Assembly: GCA_018224505.1 (NCBI GenBank)
Contig: JAGTVD010000420.1
Coordinates: forward strand, 1-18,457
DNA length: 18,457 nucleotides
Direction: 5' to 3'
Origin: Desulfatitalea sp.
GTDB lineage: Bacteria > Desulfobacterota > Desulfobacteria > Desulfobacterales > Desulfosarcinaceae
Made by a program: the position numbers and the translations under genes. Position 1 is the stretch's first letter, and each line of letters opens with the position of its first letter. This document shows positions 8,118 to 15,953 of this stretch, piece by piece. The notes beneath the pieces are model-generated. The model did not search any database. It was given only the letters and a program-made list of their open reading frames with translations, and was not told the origin of the DNA.

Positions 8118-9629
8118 TCATCCCCGTCCATAGGTGATGGTCATTTGCTTCAATCGATGCGCCAGTGCTTTTGTCAGGCGCCGCGGGTCGACTCGCCAGC
8201 GCCAGTTGCCGTGCGCTTTTCCCGGGCGGTTCATGCGCGCCGTGCGGCCCAAACCCAGGATATCCTGCATCGGCACCAGGGCCATGCGGGCGGGGGATTG
8301 CATCACCATGCGAATCAGGTCCCAATGGACCTGGCCGTCGGATACGGGATAGCCCAGGTAGCGTTTCAGGCGCCGCTTTTCCACGGCCGTAGCCTCGGAT
8401 TGAAACCACCCTTTAACGGTGTTGGTGTCGTGGGTTCCGGTGAAAAAGGCGCAGTGCGGCGGTATCTGGTGGGGCAGGTAGGGGCTATGGGGAAAGTCTG
8501 CGCCAAAGGCGAAGAGCGCCACCCGCATGCCCGGGATATCGAAGCGCTGCAGAATTTCCCGTACATCGGCGGTAATCACACCGAGATCTTCGGCTACCAT
8601 GGGCATCAGAGGATAGCGGCGCAGGAGGCACGCCAGGAATTCCTCGGCGGGGGCAGCTGTCCAGCGGCCGTCCATGGCGGTGGTGTGGTGGGCGGGCACC
8701 TCCCAGAAGGCCACCAGGCCCCGGAAATGGTCGATGCGGACCCAGTCGAAACGGTCCAGATTGTGGCCGATCCGGTGCAGCCACCACCTGTAACCGGTGG
8801 TTTGCAGCTGTTGCCAGGCGTAAACCGGGTGGCCCCACAACTGACCCGTGGCGCTGAAGTAATCCGGCGGCACACCGGAAACGGCCGCGGGCCCGAGGTC
8901 GTCATCCAGTTGGAACAGATCGGGGTGGGCCCACACGTCGGCACTGTCACCGTTGACATAGATGGGGATATCCCCGAACAGTTGGACCTCCTTTTCGGCG
9001 CAATAATGGCGCAGGTCCCGCCATTGGGCGTCGAAGAGAAACTGCAGGAATTTCTCCTTCTGTATTTCCGCCTTTAAGTGACGCTCGATCTGCCGCAAGG
9101 CGCTCTTGCGGCGCCGCTTGATGGGATCAGGCCATTGTTGCCAGGGTTGATTCCGGAAGTGTCCCTGGAGTACTTTAAAGCGGGCGGCATCGTCCAGCCA
9201 GGCGGCATTGGACTGGCAGAACCGGCCGAAGGCCTCACGGGTGCGGCGCCCGGATTTGGCTTTGAAGCGTCTGAAGGCGATGTCGAACAACCGGTTCTTA
9301 TAGCTTGTTGCGGTTCGATAATCGGCACTTCGTGCTTTGAAACGGGGCAACGGGTCAAGGTCCCCGGCTTCGATGAATCCGTCCTGGACCATTTGCTCCG
9401 GGCTTATGAGCAAGGTGTTCCCGGCGAAAGCGGACCAACTGTAATAGGGAGAGTAGTCGCCATTGGGGTGGATGGGGTTCAGAGGCAGTATCTGCCACAG
9501 GCGCTGTTGAGCGCTTTGCAGAAAATCAGCAAAAAGGCGCGCACCAGGGCCCATGTCACCGATGCCAAACCGCGAGGGCAGCGAAGTGATGTGCAGCAAT
9601 ATCCCCGAACAGCGTTCGATGGTGGTCAT
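8118..9629 (-). CDS. malQ: 4-alpha-glucanotransferase (amylomaltase)
   Basis: A 503-residue GH77 enzyme that transfers maltosyl and longer units between maltodextrins, releasing glucose and lengthening short chains. The N-terminus SGILLHITSLPSRFGIGDMG and the downstream LPLNPIHPNGDYSPY are typical of the family. Catalytic residues are visible: nucleophile D300 in WVRIDHFRG, acid/base E347 in VAEDLGV and D401 in GTHDTNT. It is the last gene of the trehalose/glycogen operon, 9 nt after the CBM48 gene. There is no recognisable Shine-Dalgarno sequence, so translation is probably coupled to the upstream gene. In this context it would rebuild maltodextrins too short for TreY into usable substrates. 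It ends 23 bp from the recD stop, with no clear terminator between. Confidence 0.96.
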   Translation of the reverse strand: MTTIERCSGILLHITSLPSRFGIGDMGPGARLFADFLQSAQQRLWQILPLNPIHPNGDYSPYYSWSAFAGNTLLISPEQMVQDGFIEAGDLDPLPRFKARSADYRTATSYKNRLFDIAFRRFKAKSGRRTREAFGRFCQSNAAWLDDAARFKVLQGHFRNQPWQQWPDPIKRRRKSALRQIERHLKAEIQKEKFLQFLFDAQWRDLRHYCAEKEVQLFGDIPIYVNGDSADVWAHPDLFQLDDDLGPAAVSGVPPDYFSATGQLWGHPVYAWQQLQTTGYRWWLHRIGHNLDRFDWVRIDHFRGLVAFWEVPAHHTTAMDGRWTAAPAEEFLACLLRRYPLMPMVAEDLGVITADVREILQRFDIPGMRVALFAFGADFPHSPYLPHQIPPHCAFFTGTHDTNTVKGWFQSEATAVEKRRLKRYLGYPVSDGQVHWDLIRMVMQSPARMALVPMQDILGLGRTARMNRPGKAHGNWRWRVDPRRLTKALAHRLKQMTITYGRG

Positions 9630-9638
9630 GTCGTGAAA

Positions 9639-10208
9639 TTACTTGAATTTGGATTTGGCGGACTTGATGGCATCGCTTAACGATTTCCAAGCGCCCTCAA
9701 CCCCATCTTTCAACTCCTCCCAGGCTTTGCCGCCGGATTGGCGCAGATGCTCCAGCTTTTCTTCGAACTCCTGGCCCTTGTCACGCAGCGATTCGATCTG
9801 TTTTTGATACGTGGCTTTGGAGGCATCCTTTGCACGGGCGGCCTTTCCTTCAAGTTTATCAATTTCCGCCTGCCACTTTTCCATCTTGTCTTTGATCTTC
9901 TCTATATAGGCTTCCTGCCTGGCTGCAGATGTACTGCCGCTTTTCACTTCCAAGAGGCTGTTGATGCTGCCGTGCGCGTTGGTCAAGGTCGTCGGGCAAT
10001 TCGGGTCGACCACCCACACCCCATCCACGACGAACTTGTATTCATAAGTGCCCGGGTCCAATTTCTTCTCTTTTTTCCAAATTCCCGATCTGTTCTGCTT
10101 CAAAGCGTCACTGGTGGGTGACCAGTCGTTGAAGCTGCCGGATAGAAACACCTCACGGGCTTCCGGGGCCATCAGTGCGAAGGTGATGCGTTCTTTGTGT
10201 GCGCTCAT
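9639..10208 (-). CDS. Glycogen-binding (CBM48/AMPK-like) protein with a C-terminal coiled coil
   Basis: A 189-residue protein with two parts. Residues 7-88 form a CBM48/AMPK-type glycogen-recognition domain: VFLSGSFNDWSP (20-31), W44 before the strand, GTYEYKFVVDGVWVVDPN (53-70) and N83 near the end. The conserved carbohydrate-stacking tryptophans and the D-P-N turn are present. Residues 97-189 are Lys/Glu/Ala-rich heptad-like helix, predicted as a coiled coil and amphipathic tail. No catalytic domain, signal peptide or membrane segment is seen. AAAGGAG lies 7 nt upstream of the ATG. The gene sits between treZ (18 nt upstream) and malQ (9 nt downstream), so it is made together with the glycogen/trehalose enzymes. 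An adaptor or granule-surface role is inferred from the domains; the family's function is not known to me. Confidence 0.88.
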   Translation of the reverse strand: MSAHKERITFALMAPEAREVFLSGSFNDWSPTSDALKQNRSGIWKKEKKLDPGTYEYKFVVDGVWVVDPNCPTTLTNAHGSINSLLEVKSGSTSAARQEAYIEKIKDKMEKWQAEIDKLEGKAARAKDASKATYQKQIESLRDKGQEFEEKLEHLRQSGGKAWEELKDGVEGAWKSLSDAIKSAKSKFK

Positions 10209-10215
10209 AACGATT

Positions 10216-10222
10216 CTCCTTT
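10216..10222 (-). promoter_or_regulatory. Strong ribosome binding site for the CBM48 protein
   Basis: AAAGGAG on the minus strand sits 7 nt before the ATG at 10208 and just past the treZ stop. It is stronger than the site of the treY gene upstream, and malQ downstream has none, suggesting this small protein is made in higher amounts. Confidence 0.7.
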
Positions 10223-10226
10223 TTCA

Positions 10227-11993
10227 TCATATTAAGGTTGGTGTCTTGCGGCCGGTGTCCTTTTCGGCCCAAACCGTAACAGCATCGGCAGGCAATACCA
10301 CGAAGCCATTATCCACCCTCACACTTTGATCCGAAGATAGCAACAGTATCTTATCGGCGGGACTGCACAACGGAACGTGCTGGGCCGCAGCCGAAAGATT
10401 GCAGGCCACCATCAGCGGGCCACGAGTCATGACCAGCCATCCGGCGCTTTCATCGAAATCGATCCGCGCGCTTTCCATGCGGCCGTCGGTGAGGGTTGGA
10501 TAGCGCCGGCGCAACTGGATCAGCGCCCGGTACCATTGCAGGATGTCACTGTGGGGTGGGCGTTGCGCTTCACGCCAATCCAATTTGGAACGACTGAAGG
10601 TTTGGGGGTCCTGGGGATCGGGGATCTGTTCAGGGACCCATCCGAAGGCGACAAACTCTCTGCGGCGGCCCTGACGGACGGCCTCTGCCAATTCAGGGTC
10701 CTGGTGATCGGTGAAATAGAGGAAAGGGGTCTTGGCGCCCCACTCCTCACCCTGGAAGAGCATGGGGATAAAGGGTGCGGTCAGCAACAGCGTGGCGCCT
10801 ATTTTGAGACGTCCTGTGGAGATTAATTGGCCCATGCGATCTCCCAGGGCACGATTGCCCACCTGGTCATGGTTTTGCAGGCATCCCACGAAGCTGTGGC
10901 CGGTGATGCCTTCGACCGGCCGACCGTGGCGCCGCCGTCGGTAGACCGAATAGCATCCGTCGTAAACCAACCCCCGGTTCAACACTTTGGCCAGGTCGGT
11001 CAAACGGCCGAAATCGCGGTAGTACCCCTGGCGCTCGCCGGTCAGAACGGCATGCAGCGCGTGGTGGAAGTCTTCGTTCCACTGGGCATCGATACCGTAT
11101 CCGCCGGCTGCGGGGGGACGCACCACCCGGGGATCGTTGAGATCGCTTTCGGCGATCAGCACCAGGTGGCGACCCAGGTGGGCTTGCAGCTGCCGGGTTT
11201 CAGCGCTCAGCTGTTCCAGAAAGTGGATGGCCGAAGTGTCCGCGAAGGCGTGCACAGCGTCAATGCGCAGACCGTCGATGTGGTAGTCACGCATCCACAT
11301 CAAGGCATTGTCAATGAAAAAACGGCGCACCGGGTCACTGCAGGCGCCATCCAGGTTGACGGCCGCGCCCCAAGGCGTGGCATAGCGTTCGGTGAAATAA
11401 GGGCCGTAACGGCCAAGGTAATTGCCGGTGGGGCCCAGGTGGTTATAAACCACATCCAGCAAAACGGCCAGGCCGCGCTGGTGGCAAGCGTCCACCAGCC
11501 GTTTGAGCCCCTCTGGTTGGCCATAGGAATGGTGGGGTGCGAAAAGGGCCACGCCATCATAACCCCAGCCCCGTGATCCGGAAAAGGCCGCCACGGGCAT
11601 CAACTCCACATGGGTGATTCCCAGGTCGACAAGGTTGTCCAGGTGCGCAATGGTCCCATCGAAGGTGCCTTCCGGGGTGAATGTGCCGATATGCAGTTCG
11701 TAGATGATCGCTGCGCTCAACGGCGGCGGTTGCCAACCGGAATCGTTCCAGGCAAACCGTTCGTGTTCCACCCAGCGGGAGTTGCCATGAACGCCGTCGG
11801 GTTGCCAGGGGGAACGCGGGTCAGGGTAAGGGCCCTGACCATCGATGAGAAAAGCGTAATCGGTACCGTGGCTCAGAAACGGTGCGGACAGGGTCCAGGT
11901 GCCGTCACCGTTGGGGATCATATCATAATGGCGCTCGTTGCAGGCCAGAGCCACTGTCCTGGATTGGGGCGCCCAGACCTGAATATCGACCAT
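10227..11993 (-). CDS. treZ: Malto-oligosyltrehalose trehalohydrolase
   Basis: A 588-residue GH13 enzyme that cleaves malto-oligosyltrehalose to release free trehalose, the second step of the TreY-TreZ route. The N-terminal beta domain begins VDIQVWAPQSRTVAL and is of the CBM48/early-set type. The barrel carries IIYELHIGTFTPEGTFDG and the GH13 catalytic triad: D245 in LRIDAVHAF, E282 in LIAESDL and D376 in QNHDQVGNR. The segment MLFQGEEWGAKTPFLYFTDH is characteristic of TreZ. The start at 11993 is chosen over a longer frame (to 12137) because GAGGAG lies 8 nt upstream and the longer N-terminus would be a read-back into treY. It begins 5 nt after the treY stop, with its Shine-Dalgarno overlapping the treY end, so the two are tightly coupled. 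Confidence 0.96.
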   Translation of the reverse strand: MVDIQVWAPQSRTVALACNERHYDMIPNGDGTWTLSAPFLSHGTDYAFLIDGQGPYPDPRSPWQPDGVHGNSRWVEHERFAWNDSGWQPPPLSAAIIYELHIGTFTPEGTFDGTIAHLDNLVDLGITHVELMPVAAFSGSRGWGYDGVALFAPHHSYGQPEGLKRLVDACHQRGLAVLLDVVYNHLGPTGNYLGRYGPYFTERYATPWGAAVNLDGACSDPVRRFFIDNALMWMRDYHIDGLRIDAVHAFADTSAIHFLEQLSAETRQLQAHLGRHLVLIAESDLNDPRVVRPPAAGGYGIDAQWNEDFHHALHAVLTGERQGYYRDFGRLTDLAKVLNRGLVYDGCYSVYRRRRHGRPVEGITGHSFVGCLQNHDQVGNRALGDRMGQLISTGRLKIGATLLLTAPFIPMLFQGEEWGAKTPFLYFTDHQDPELAEAVRQGRRREFVAFGWVPEQIPDPQDPQTFSRSKLDWREAQRPPHSDILQWYRALIQLRRRYPTLTDGRMESARIDFDESAGWLVMTRGPLMVACNLSAAAQHVPLCSPADKILLLSSDQSVRVDNGFVVLPADAVTVWAEKDTGRKTPTLI

Positions 11994-11998
11994 TGGGT

Positions 11999-14671
11999 TT
12001 ACTCCTCTTTCACCAGCAGGGCGACCGGAAACCGGTCCAGCAGCACTTCCATCGGGACACTGCCGCCTGATATCTTCTCGCCGGTGAGGATATTGCGCCA
12101 CGGCGCCGGTGGCAGGGTCAGGGTTGTCCCCGCCCATCCCCCATCGATTCCCAAAATGAGCCGTGGCACGATGGTTAGCGACTGATGTCCGCGTAAATAG
12201 GCCACGACATGATCGGCTTTTGGGCCGGCGGCGGTGATCGGCTGATAATGGCCCCGGGGTCCGAACAGGTCAGGTCGGTTCCGCCGCAGGGAAAGCACTT
12301 GCTGAATGAGCCACAGTTTCGGCAGTCCCTCGTCCATCCGAGCCATGATCTCTTCCACGCTGCTGCCATCGAGCGCTTCCAGCAACCGCAGTCGCAGACC
12401 ATAGTCCACCGGTCGGCGGTTGTCCGGATCCACCAGGCTCAGATCCCACAGCTCCGTTCCCTGATAAATATCCGGGACGCCGGGACTGGTCAGTTTGAGC
12501 AAGGTTTGCGCCAGGCTGTTGATACGACCCGGCAGCACCAGGGGAGACACAAAGGTTCCCACGTCTTTGCGAAAGTCAACATCTGAAAGCACCGAACCGA
12601 CAAAATGTTCCACTGCCGCTTCGTAGGCCGTGTCGGGCTGGATCCAGTTGGTGTGTTTTTTGGCTTCGCGTACCGCCTTTTCCAGGTAGGCGATCATGCG
12701 CTCTGCATCGATGGGCCAGGCACCGACCAGTGTCTGGTAGAACAGATATTCGGTGGCGGCCTCCGGGGCGGCATTTCGCCGGTGGTGCTGGTTGCGGGAT
12801 TTCCAGCGCGTGACGGCGGCGGCCCATTGATCCGGTATTTCGGATAGCAGCGCCAGGCGGGCGCGCACATCCTCGCTGCGCTTGGTATCGTGTGTCGTGG
12901 TGGCCAGCAGGGTGTGTGGATGGCGCGCCAGTGTGGCGATTGCGGCCTGGTGAAACTGATCCGGTGTTAATGGGTAGCGGTCCGGATCGGCGCCCACCTC
13001 ATTGCAGGCGATCAGCCGATGGTAACGATAGAAGGCCGTATCTTCAACACCTTTTGCCATCACCGGCCCGGTCAACTGCTGAAAGCGCATTGTCAATTGT
13101 TCTTCCGGTGCGCCCTTTCTACGCAGCAGCAGCAGATCTTCGAGAAATGCGAACAGGCCGGGGTCGAGATCCGGGCGGTTGGTTTTGGCCTGGGATACGG
13201 CCCGGTGTACCGGGTCGGTGCCGGGTTCTGAATCAGCATCCAGGTCCGTCCGTCCACGCAAAGACGCATCGATGCGTTCATAGGTGCGATAGACGGGGAA
13301 ACCGATCGCAATTTCCCCCAGTGCGGCCCGCAGTTCCCGTCGCGTATAATCCCGGTGCCGCCGGTGTTGGCGGCAAATGGCGACCAAAAGCGTGGTGAGC
13401 CGCTCCAGTTCGCTGTCGAAAAGCTGGTCGAGCACCAGACGTTTGCATTGACGGACCAGGTCGGGGTAAGCCACCGTCTGGCCGGTGAATGCCACATAGA
13501 TGTTGGTCAGAGCGTCCAGACCCACCCGGTCGACAAATAGGCCGGCGGCGCGATTAAGAAAATCGTAGCCCGTCGTGCCGGCAATGGGCCACTGTGGCGG
13601 CAGTGCTTCATCGGGTCCGAGGATTTTTTCGGCAACGATCCAGGCTTCGGGACAGGCGGCCCGGAGTTGCAGGAAATAACCCGTGGGGTCCCAAAGGCCA
13701 TCGGGATGGTCGATGCGCAGGCCGTGCACCTCGCCGTTGCCGACCCATTGCAGGGGCAGGCGGTGGGTGGCGGCAAACACCTCAGGCCGCTCGACCCGGA
13801 TGCCGATGAGGGTGTTGATGTCGAAAAAGCGCCGGTACCCGAGCTCCCCTGCGGCGCTGCGCCAGAAAGCCAGTCGGTAGTGCTGGTGTTGAATCAGTGT
13901 GTCCAGCGCATCGGGATCGGCGTTGATGCGTGCCAGTTGCGCATCGAAGGCAATGTTCGCGGCCGGGTTTTGGCGGCACAATCGGTCCAGTAGCTGACGG
14001 ATAACTGCCTCCCGCGATTCACGACCACCCCGCGCTGCCGGCCGGTCGGGCCGGGTACAACAGTCGGCCAGAAACCCGAGCATTGCCGACCCGATGGCGT
14101 TTGCCGCCCGGAGCAGCATTTCAGCCGTGCTGGCCATGGTGACCGGAAAGCGGTGGTCGTGATAGTGCAGCTCAATGCTTCCACGGTTGCGAACCAGTTT
14201 GAATTCACCGTTTTCCAGGACGCGGCCGTAGTGGTCGCCCAGCACGGGCAACAGTACTTTTTTGGGATACGGACCTTCTTCTGCACGCCAATCGACATCG
14301 AAAAAGCCGGCATAGCGGCTGTCGGGCCCATGGGCGAGTACATCCCACCACCATCTGTTGCCCGGGTCTCCGATGGCCATGTGGTTGGGCACCAGGTCGA
14401 TCATCTGCCGCAGCCCAGACGATTGCAGGGCCTGAACAAAAAGGCAGCGGCCCGTTTCACCCCCCAGGGAGACATCCACCCTGGTGGGGTCCACCACATC
14501 GTACCCGTGGGTGCTGCCCTCGCCGGCTTGGAGGTAGGGCGAGACGTAGCAGTGGCTGATGCCCAGAGCTGCCAGATAGGGTACCACCGTGGCCGCCTGC
14601 GCAAAGTCGAAACCGTTGCGCAGTTGGATGCGGTAGGTGGCGATCGGTTCGGGAGGTGCGGATGGGTTCAT
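11999..14671 (-). CDS. treY: Malto-oligosyltrehalose synthase
   Basis: An 890-residue GH13 enzyme that rearranges the reducing-end alpha-1,4 bond of maltodextrins into the alpha,alpha-1,1 bond of trehalose. Family signatures run throughout: TYRIQLRNGFDFAQA at the N-terminus, SPYLQAGEGSTHGYDVVDPT, DLVPNHMAIGDP, GTTGYDFLN, KGVEDTAFYRYHRL, and PGVPDIYQGTELWDLSLVDP near the C-terminus. The catalytic triad is D321 in LRIDHPDG, E348 in IVAEKILG and D595 in TTHDTKRSED. Length is a little above the typical 700-850 residues. It starts 35 nt after the treT stop with a modest AGAGGG site. It works directly with TreZ, the next gene. Confidence 0.96.
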   Translation of the reverse strand: MNPSAPPEPIATYRIQLRNGFDFAQAATVVPYLAALGISHCYVSPYLQAGEGSTHGYDVVDPTRVDVSLGGETGRCLFVQALQSSGLRQMIDLVPNHMAIGDPGNRWWWDVLAHGPDSRYAGFFDVDWRAEEGPYPKKVLLPVLGDHYGRVLENGEFKLVRNRGSIELHYHDHRFPVTMASTAEMLLRAANAIGSAMLGFLADCCTRPDRPAARGGRESREAVIRQLLDRLCRQNPAANIAFDAQLARINADPDALDTLIQHQHYRLAFWRSAAGELGYRRFFDINTLIGIRVERPEVFAATHRLPLQWVGNGEVHGLRIDHPDGLWDPTGYFLQLRAACPEAWIVAEKILGPDEALPPQWPIAGTTGYDFLNRAAGLFVDRVGLDALTNIYVAFTGQTVAYPDLVRQCKRLVLDQLFDSELERLTTLLVAICRQHRRHRDYTRRELRAALGEIAIGFPVYRTYERIDASLRGRTDLDADSEPGTDPVHRAVSQAKTNRPDLDPGLFAFLEDLLLLRRKGAPEEQLTMRFQQLTGPVMAKGVEDTAFYRYHRLIACNEVGADPDRYPLTPDQFHQAAIATLARHPHTLLATTTHDTKRSEDVRARLALLSEIPDQWAAAVTRWKSRNQHHRRNAAPEAATEYLFYQTLVGAWPIDAERMIAYLEKAVREAKKHTNWIQPDTAYEAAVEHFVGSVLSDVDFRKDVGTFVSPLVLPGRINSLAQTLLKLTSPGVPDIYQGTELWDLSLVDPDNRRPVDYGLRLRLLEALDGSSVEEIMARMDEGLPKLWLIQQVLSLRRNRPDLFGPRGHYQPITAAGPKADHVVAYLRGHQSLTIVPRLILGIDGGWAGTTLTLPPAPWRNILTGEKISGGSVPMEVLLDRFPVALLVKEE
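12002..12007 (-). promoter_or_regulatory. Ribosome binding site fixing the treZ start
   Basis: GAGGAG on the minus strand, 8 nt before ATG 11993-11991, lies within the last codons of treY. It supports the shorter treZ product. Confidence 0.72.
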
Positions 14672-14706
14672 CTCACATGCCCTCTGCCTGCCATTGGCGG
14701 TTCTCG

Positions 14707-15930
14707 TTATTGCTTCAAGAAGAATCGGGTTTCGAAACCAGCGAGAAGATCGATATACTGTTCGAGCAGTCGGGTGAGCAAAAATTTTTCGAGTACTGTC
14801 GCCCTGGCCCGCACCCCCATTTCCTCACGCAACGGCTGCTCTTTCAAGAGTCGGACGATCCGGTCCGCCGCTTCGGCCACGCTGGAGACCAGGAAACCGT
14901 TGGTGCCGTCTGAAATTTGCAGTGGAATGCCGCCGACATTGCCACCGACAACCGGTGTGCCCTTCCACATGGCTTCGGTGACGGTCAATCCGAAACCCTC
15001 CCGTAGCGACTTTTGCAGCACCACTGCAGCCTTGCGTTGCAGTGCATTAACCAAGCATGTATCGTCCTTGGAGATCAGGATGATGCGCTCTTCCTGCTGG
15101 TTCAGCAGCTTCTTATAGATGCCGGGTCCTTCGGGATCATCGGTGGCCACGTTGCCCAGCAACACCAGGGTGGCATCGACCTGTCGGCGCGCGATTTTGA
15201 AGGCATCGATGACCCCCTGAGGATCCTTCCAGACATCGAAGCGGGACACCTGCACAACCAGGGGCAGATCCGTCGGAATGTTATAATGGTTCAGGCGTTC
15301 GTCCATATCTTCGTCGGTCAGGGATTTGTTCTTGATGGAGAAAGGGTTGATGGCCGGCATGAATATTCGTTGCGGCACTTTTACCTTCTGCTTGTACTGC
15401 TCCGCACTGACGATCATGGCATCATACTTTTCCACCATCGGTGCCAGGTATTTCCAAAGCGTGGGATTGGGTCGACTCAGGTCGATGTGACAGCGCCAGA
15501 TCCAGGGGCAGCTTTTGGTGTAATGGTTGATGAGAAAGAGTGGTTGGGGGTCGTGAATAATCACCCGGTCATAGCGGTTCAGGTGCATGCGCATGGCATT
15601 CTTGCGCAGCACTTCCTCGTAGATTTGCATTTTACGTTGGGTCTGATGCATGTCAGCGCCCTGGAGCGCGTTGTGCATCTTCTTGGTGACGCTGAAAAAG
15701 TCCAATTCACCCTGAATCAGATGCCACTCGGTTTCAATACCCACCTGATTCATCAATATGGAGAGCGGATCGAGCAGTTCAGCCACACCGCCGCCGTCGA
15801 AAGTGGAGTTGATATGCACCACCCGCATGCCGCGAATGGGTCGGGCCTTTTTAAAAATACGTTCCAGGGCCGCTTCGCCGATATGCTGGACATACTTTTC
15901 GATAGGACTCACCACACCCAGGTGTTCCAT
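14707..15930 (-). CDS. treT: Trehalose synthase, glycosyltransferring (TreT-like GT4 family)
   Basis: A 407-residue GT-B glycosyltransferase. TreT joins NDP-glucose and glucose to form trehalose and can work in reverse. The N-terminal domain has MRVVHINSTFDGGGVAELL (donor/acceptor loop) and VIIHDPQPLFL, followed by IWRCHIDLSRPNP, all typical of TreT. The C-terminal domain has VQVSRFDVWKDPQGVIDAF and the GT4 E-x7-E signature, E311 and E319, in REGFGLTVTEAMWKGTPVVG. The start at 15930 has AAAGGAG 6 nt upstream. An earlier in-frame GTG at 15954 overlaps the glgX stop by one base but has the Shine-Dalgarno inside its coding part, so it is unlikely. TreT versus a related GT4 enzyme cannot be fully settled by eye, but the loop motifs and the operon fit TreT well. 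Confidence 0.88.
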   Translation of the reverse strand: MEHLGVVSPIEKYVQHIGEAALERIFKKARPIRGMRVVHINSTFDGGGVAELLDPLSILMNQVGIETEWHLIQGELDFFSVTKKMHNALQGADMHQTQRKMQIYEEVLRKNAMRMHLNRYDRVIIHDPQPLFLINHYTKSCPWIWRCHIDLSRPNPTLWKYLAPMVEKYDAMIVSAEQYKQKVKVPQRIFMPAINPFSIKNKSLTDEDMDERLNHYNIPTDLPLVVQVSRFDVWKDPQGVIDAFKIARRQVDATLVLLGNVATDDPEGPGIYKKLLNQQEERIILISKDDTCLVNALQRKAAVVLQKSLREGFGLTVTEAMWKGTPVVGGNVGGIPLQISDGTNGFLVSSVAEAADRIVRLLKEQPLREEMGVRARATVLEKFLLTRLLEQYIDLLAGFETRFFLKQ

Positions 15931-15936
15931 TATTTT

Positions 15937-15943
15937 CTCCTTT
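15937..15943 (-). promoter_or_regulatory. Ribosome binding site fixing the treT start
   Basis: AAAGGAG on the minus strand lies 6 nt before ATG 15930-15928. It excludes the longer GTG-initiated frame, in which these bases would be codons 4-6. Confidence 0.72.
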
Positions 15944-15953
15944 GCGTCGTCCA

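Noticed and set aside
10227..12137. Longer treZ product starting at 12137
   Set aside because: The extra 48 residues are translated from inside treY, lack similarity to TreZ, and have no ribosome site. The start at 11993 does.
13019..15118. Several plus-strand frames of 70-321 codons across treY and treT
   Set aside because: They are antisense shadows of genes with clear catalytic motifs, caused by high GC content, and show no recognisable domains.
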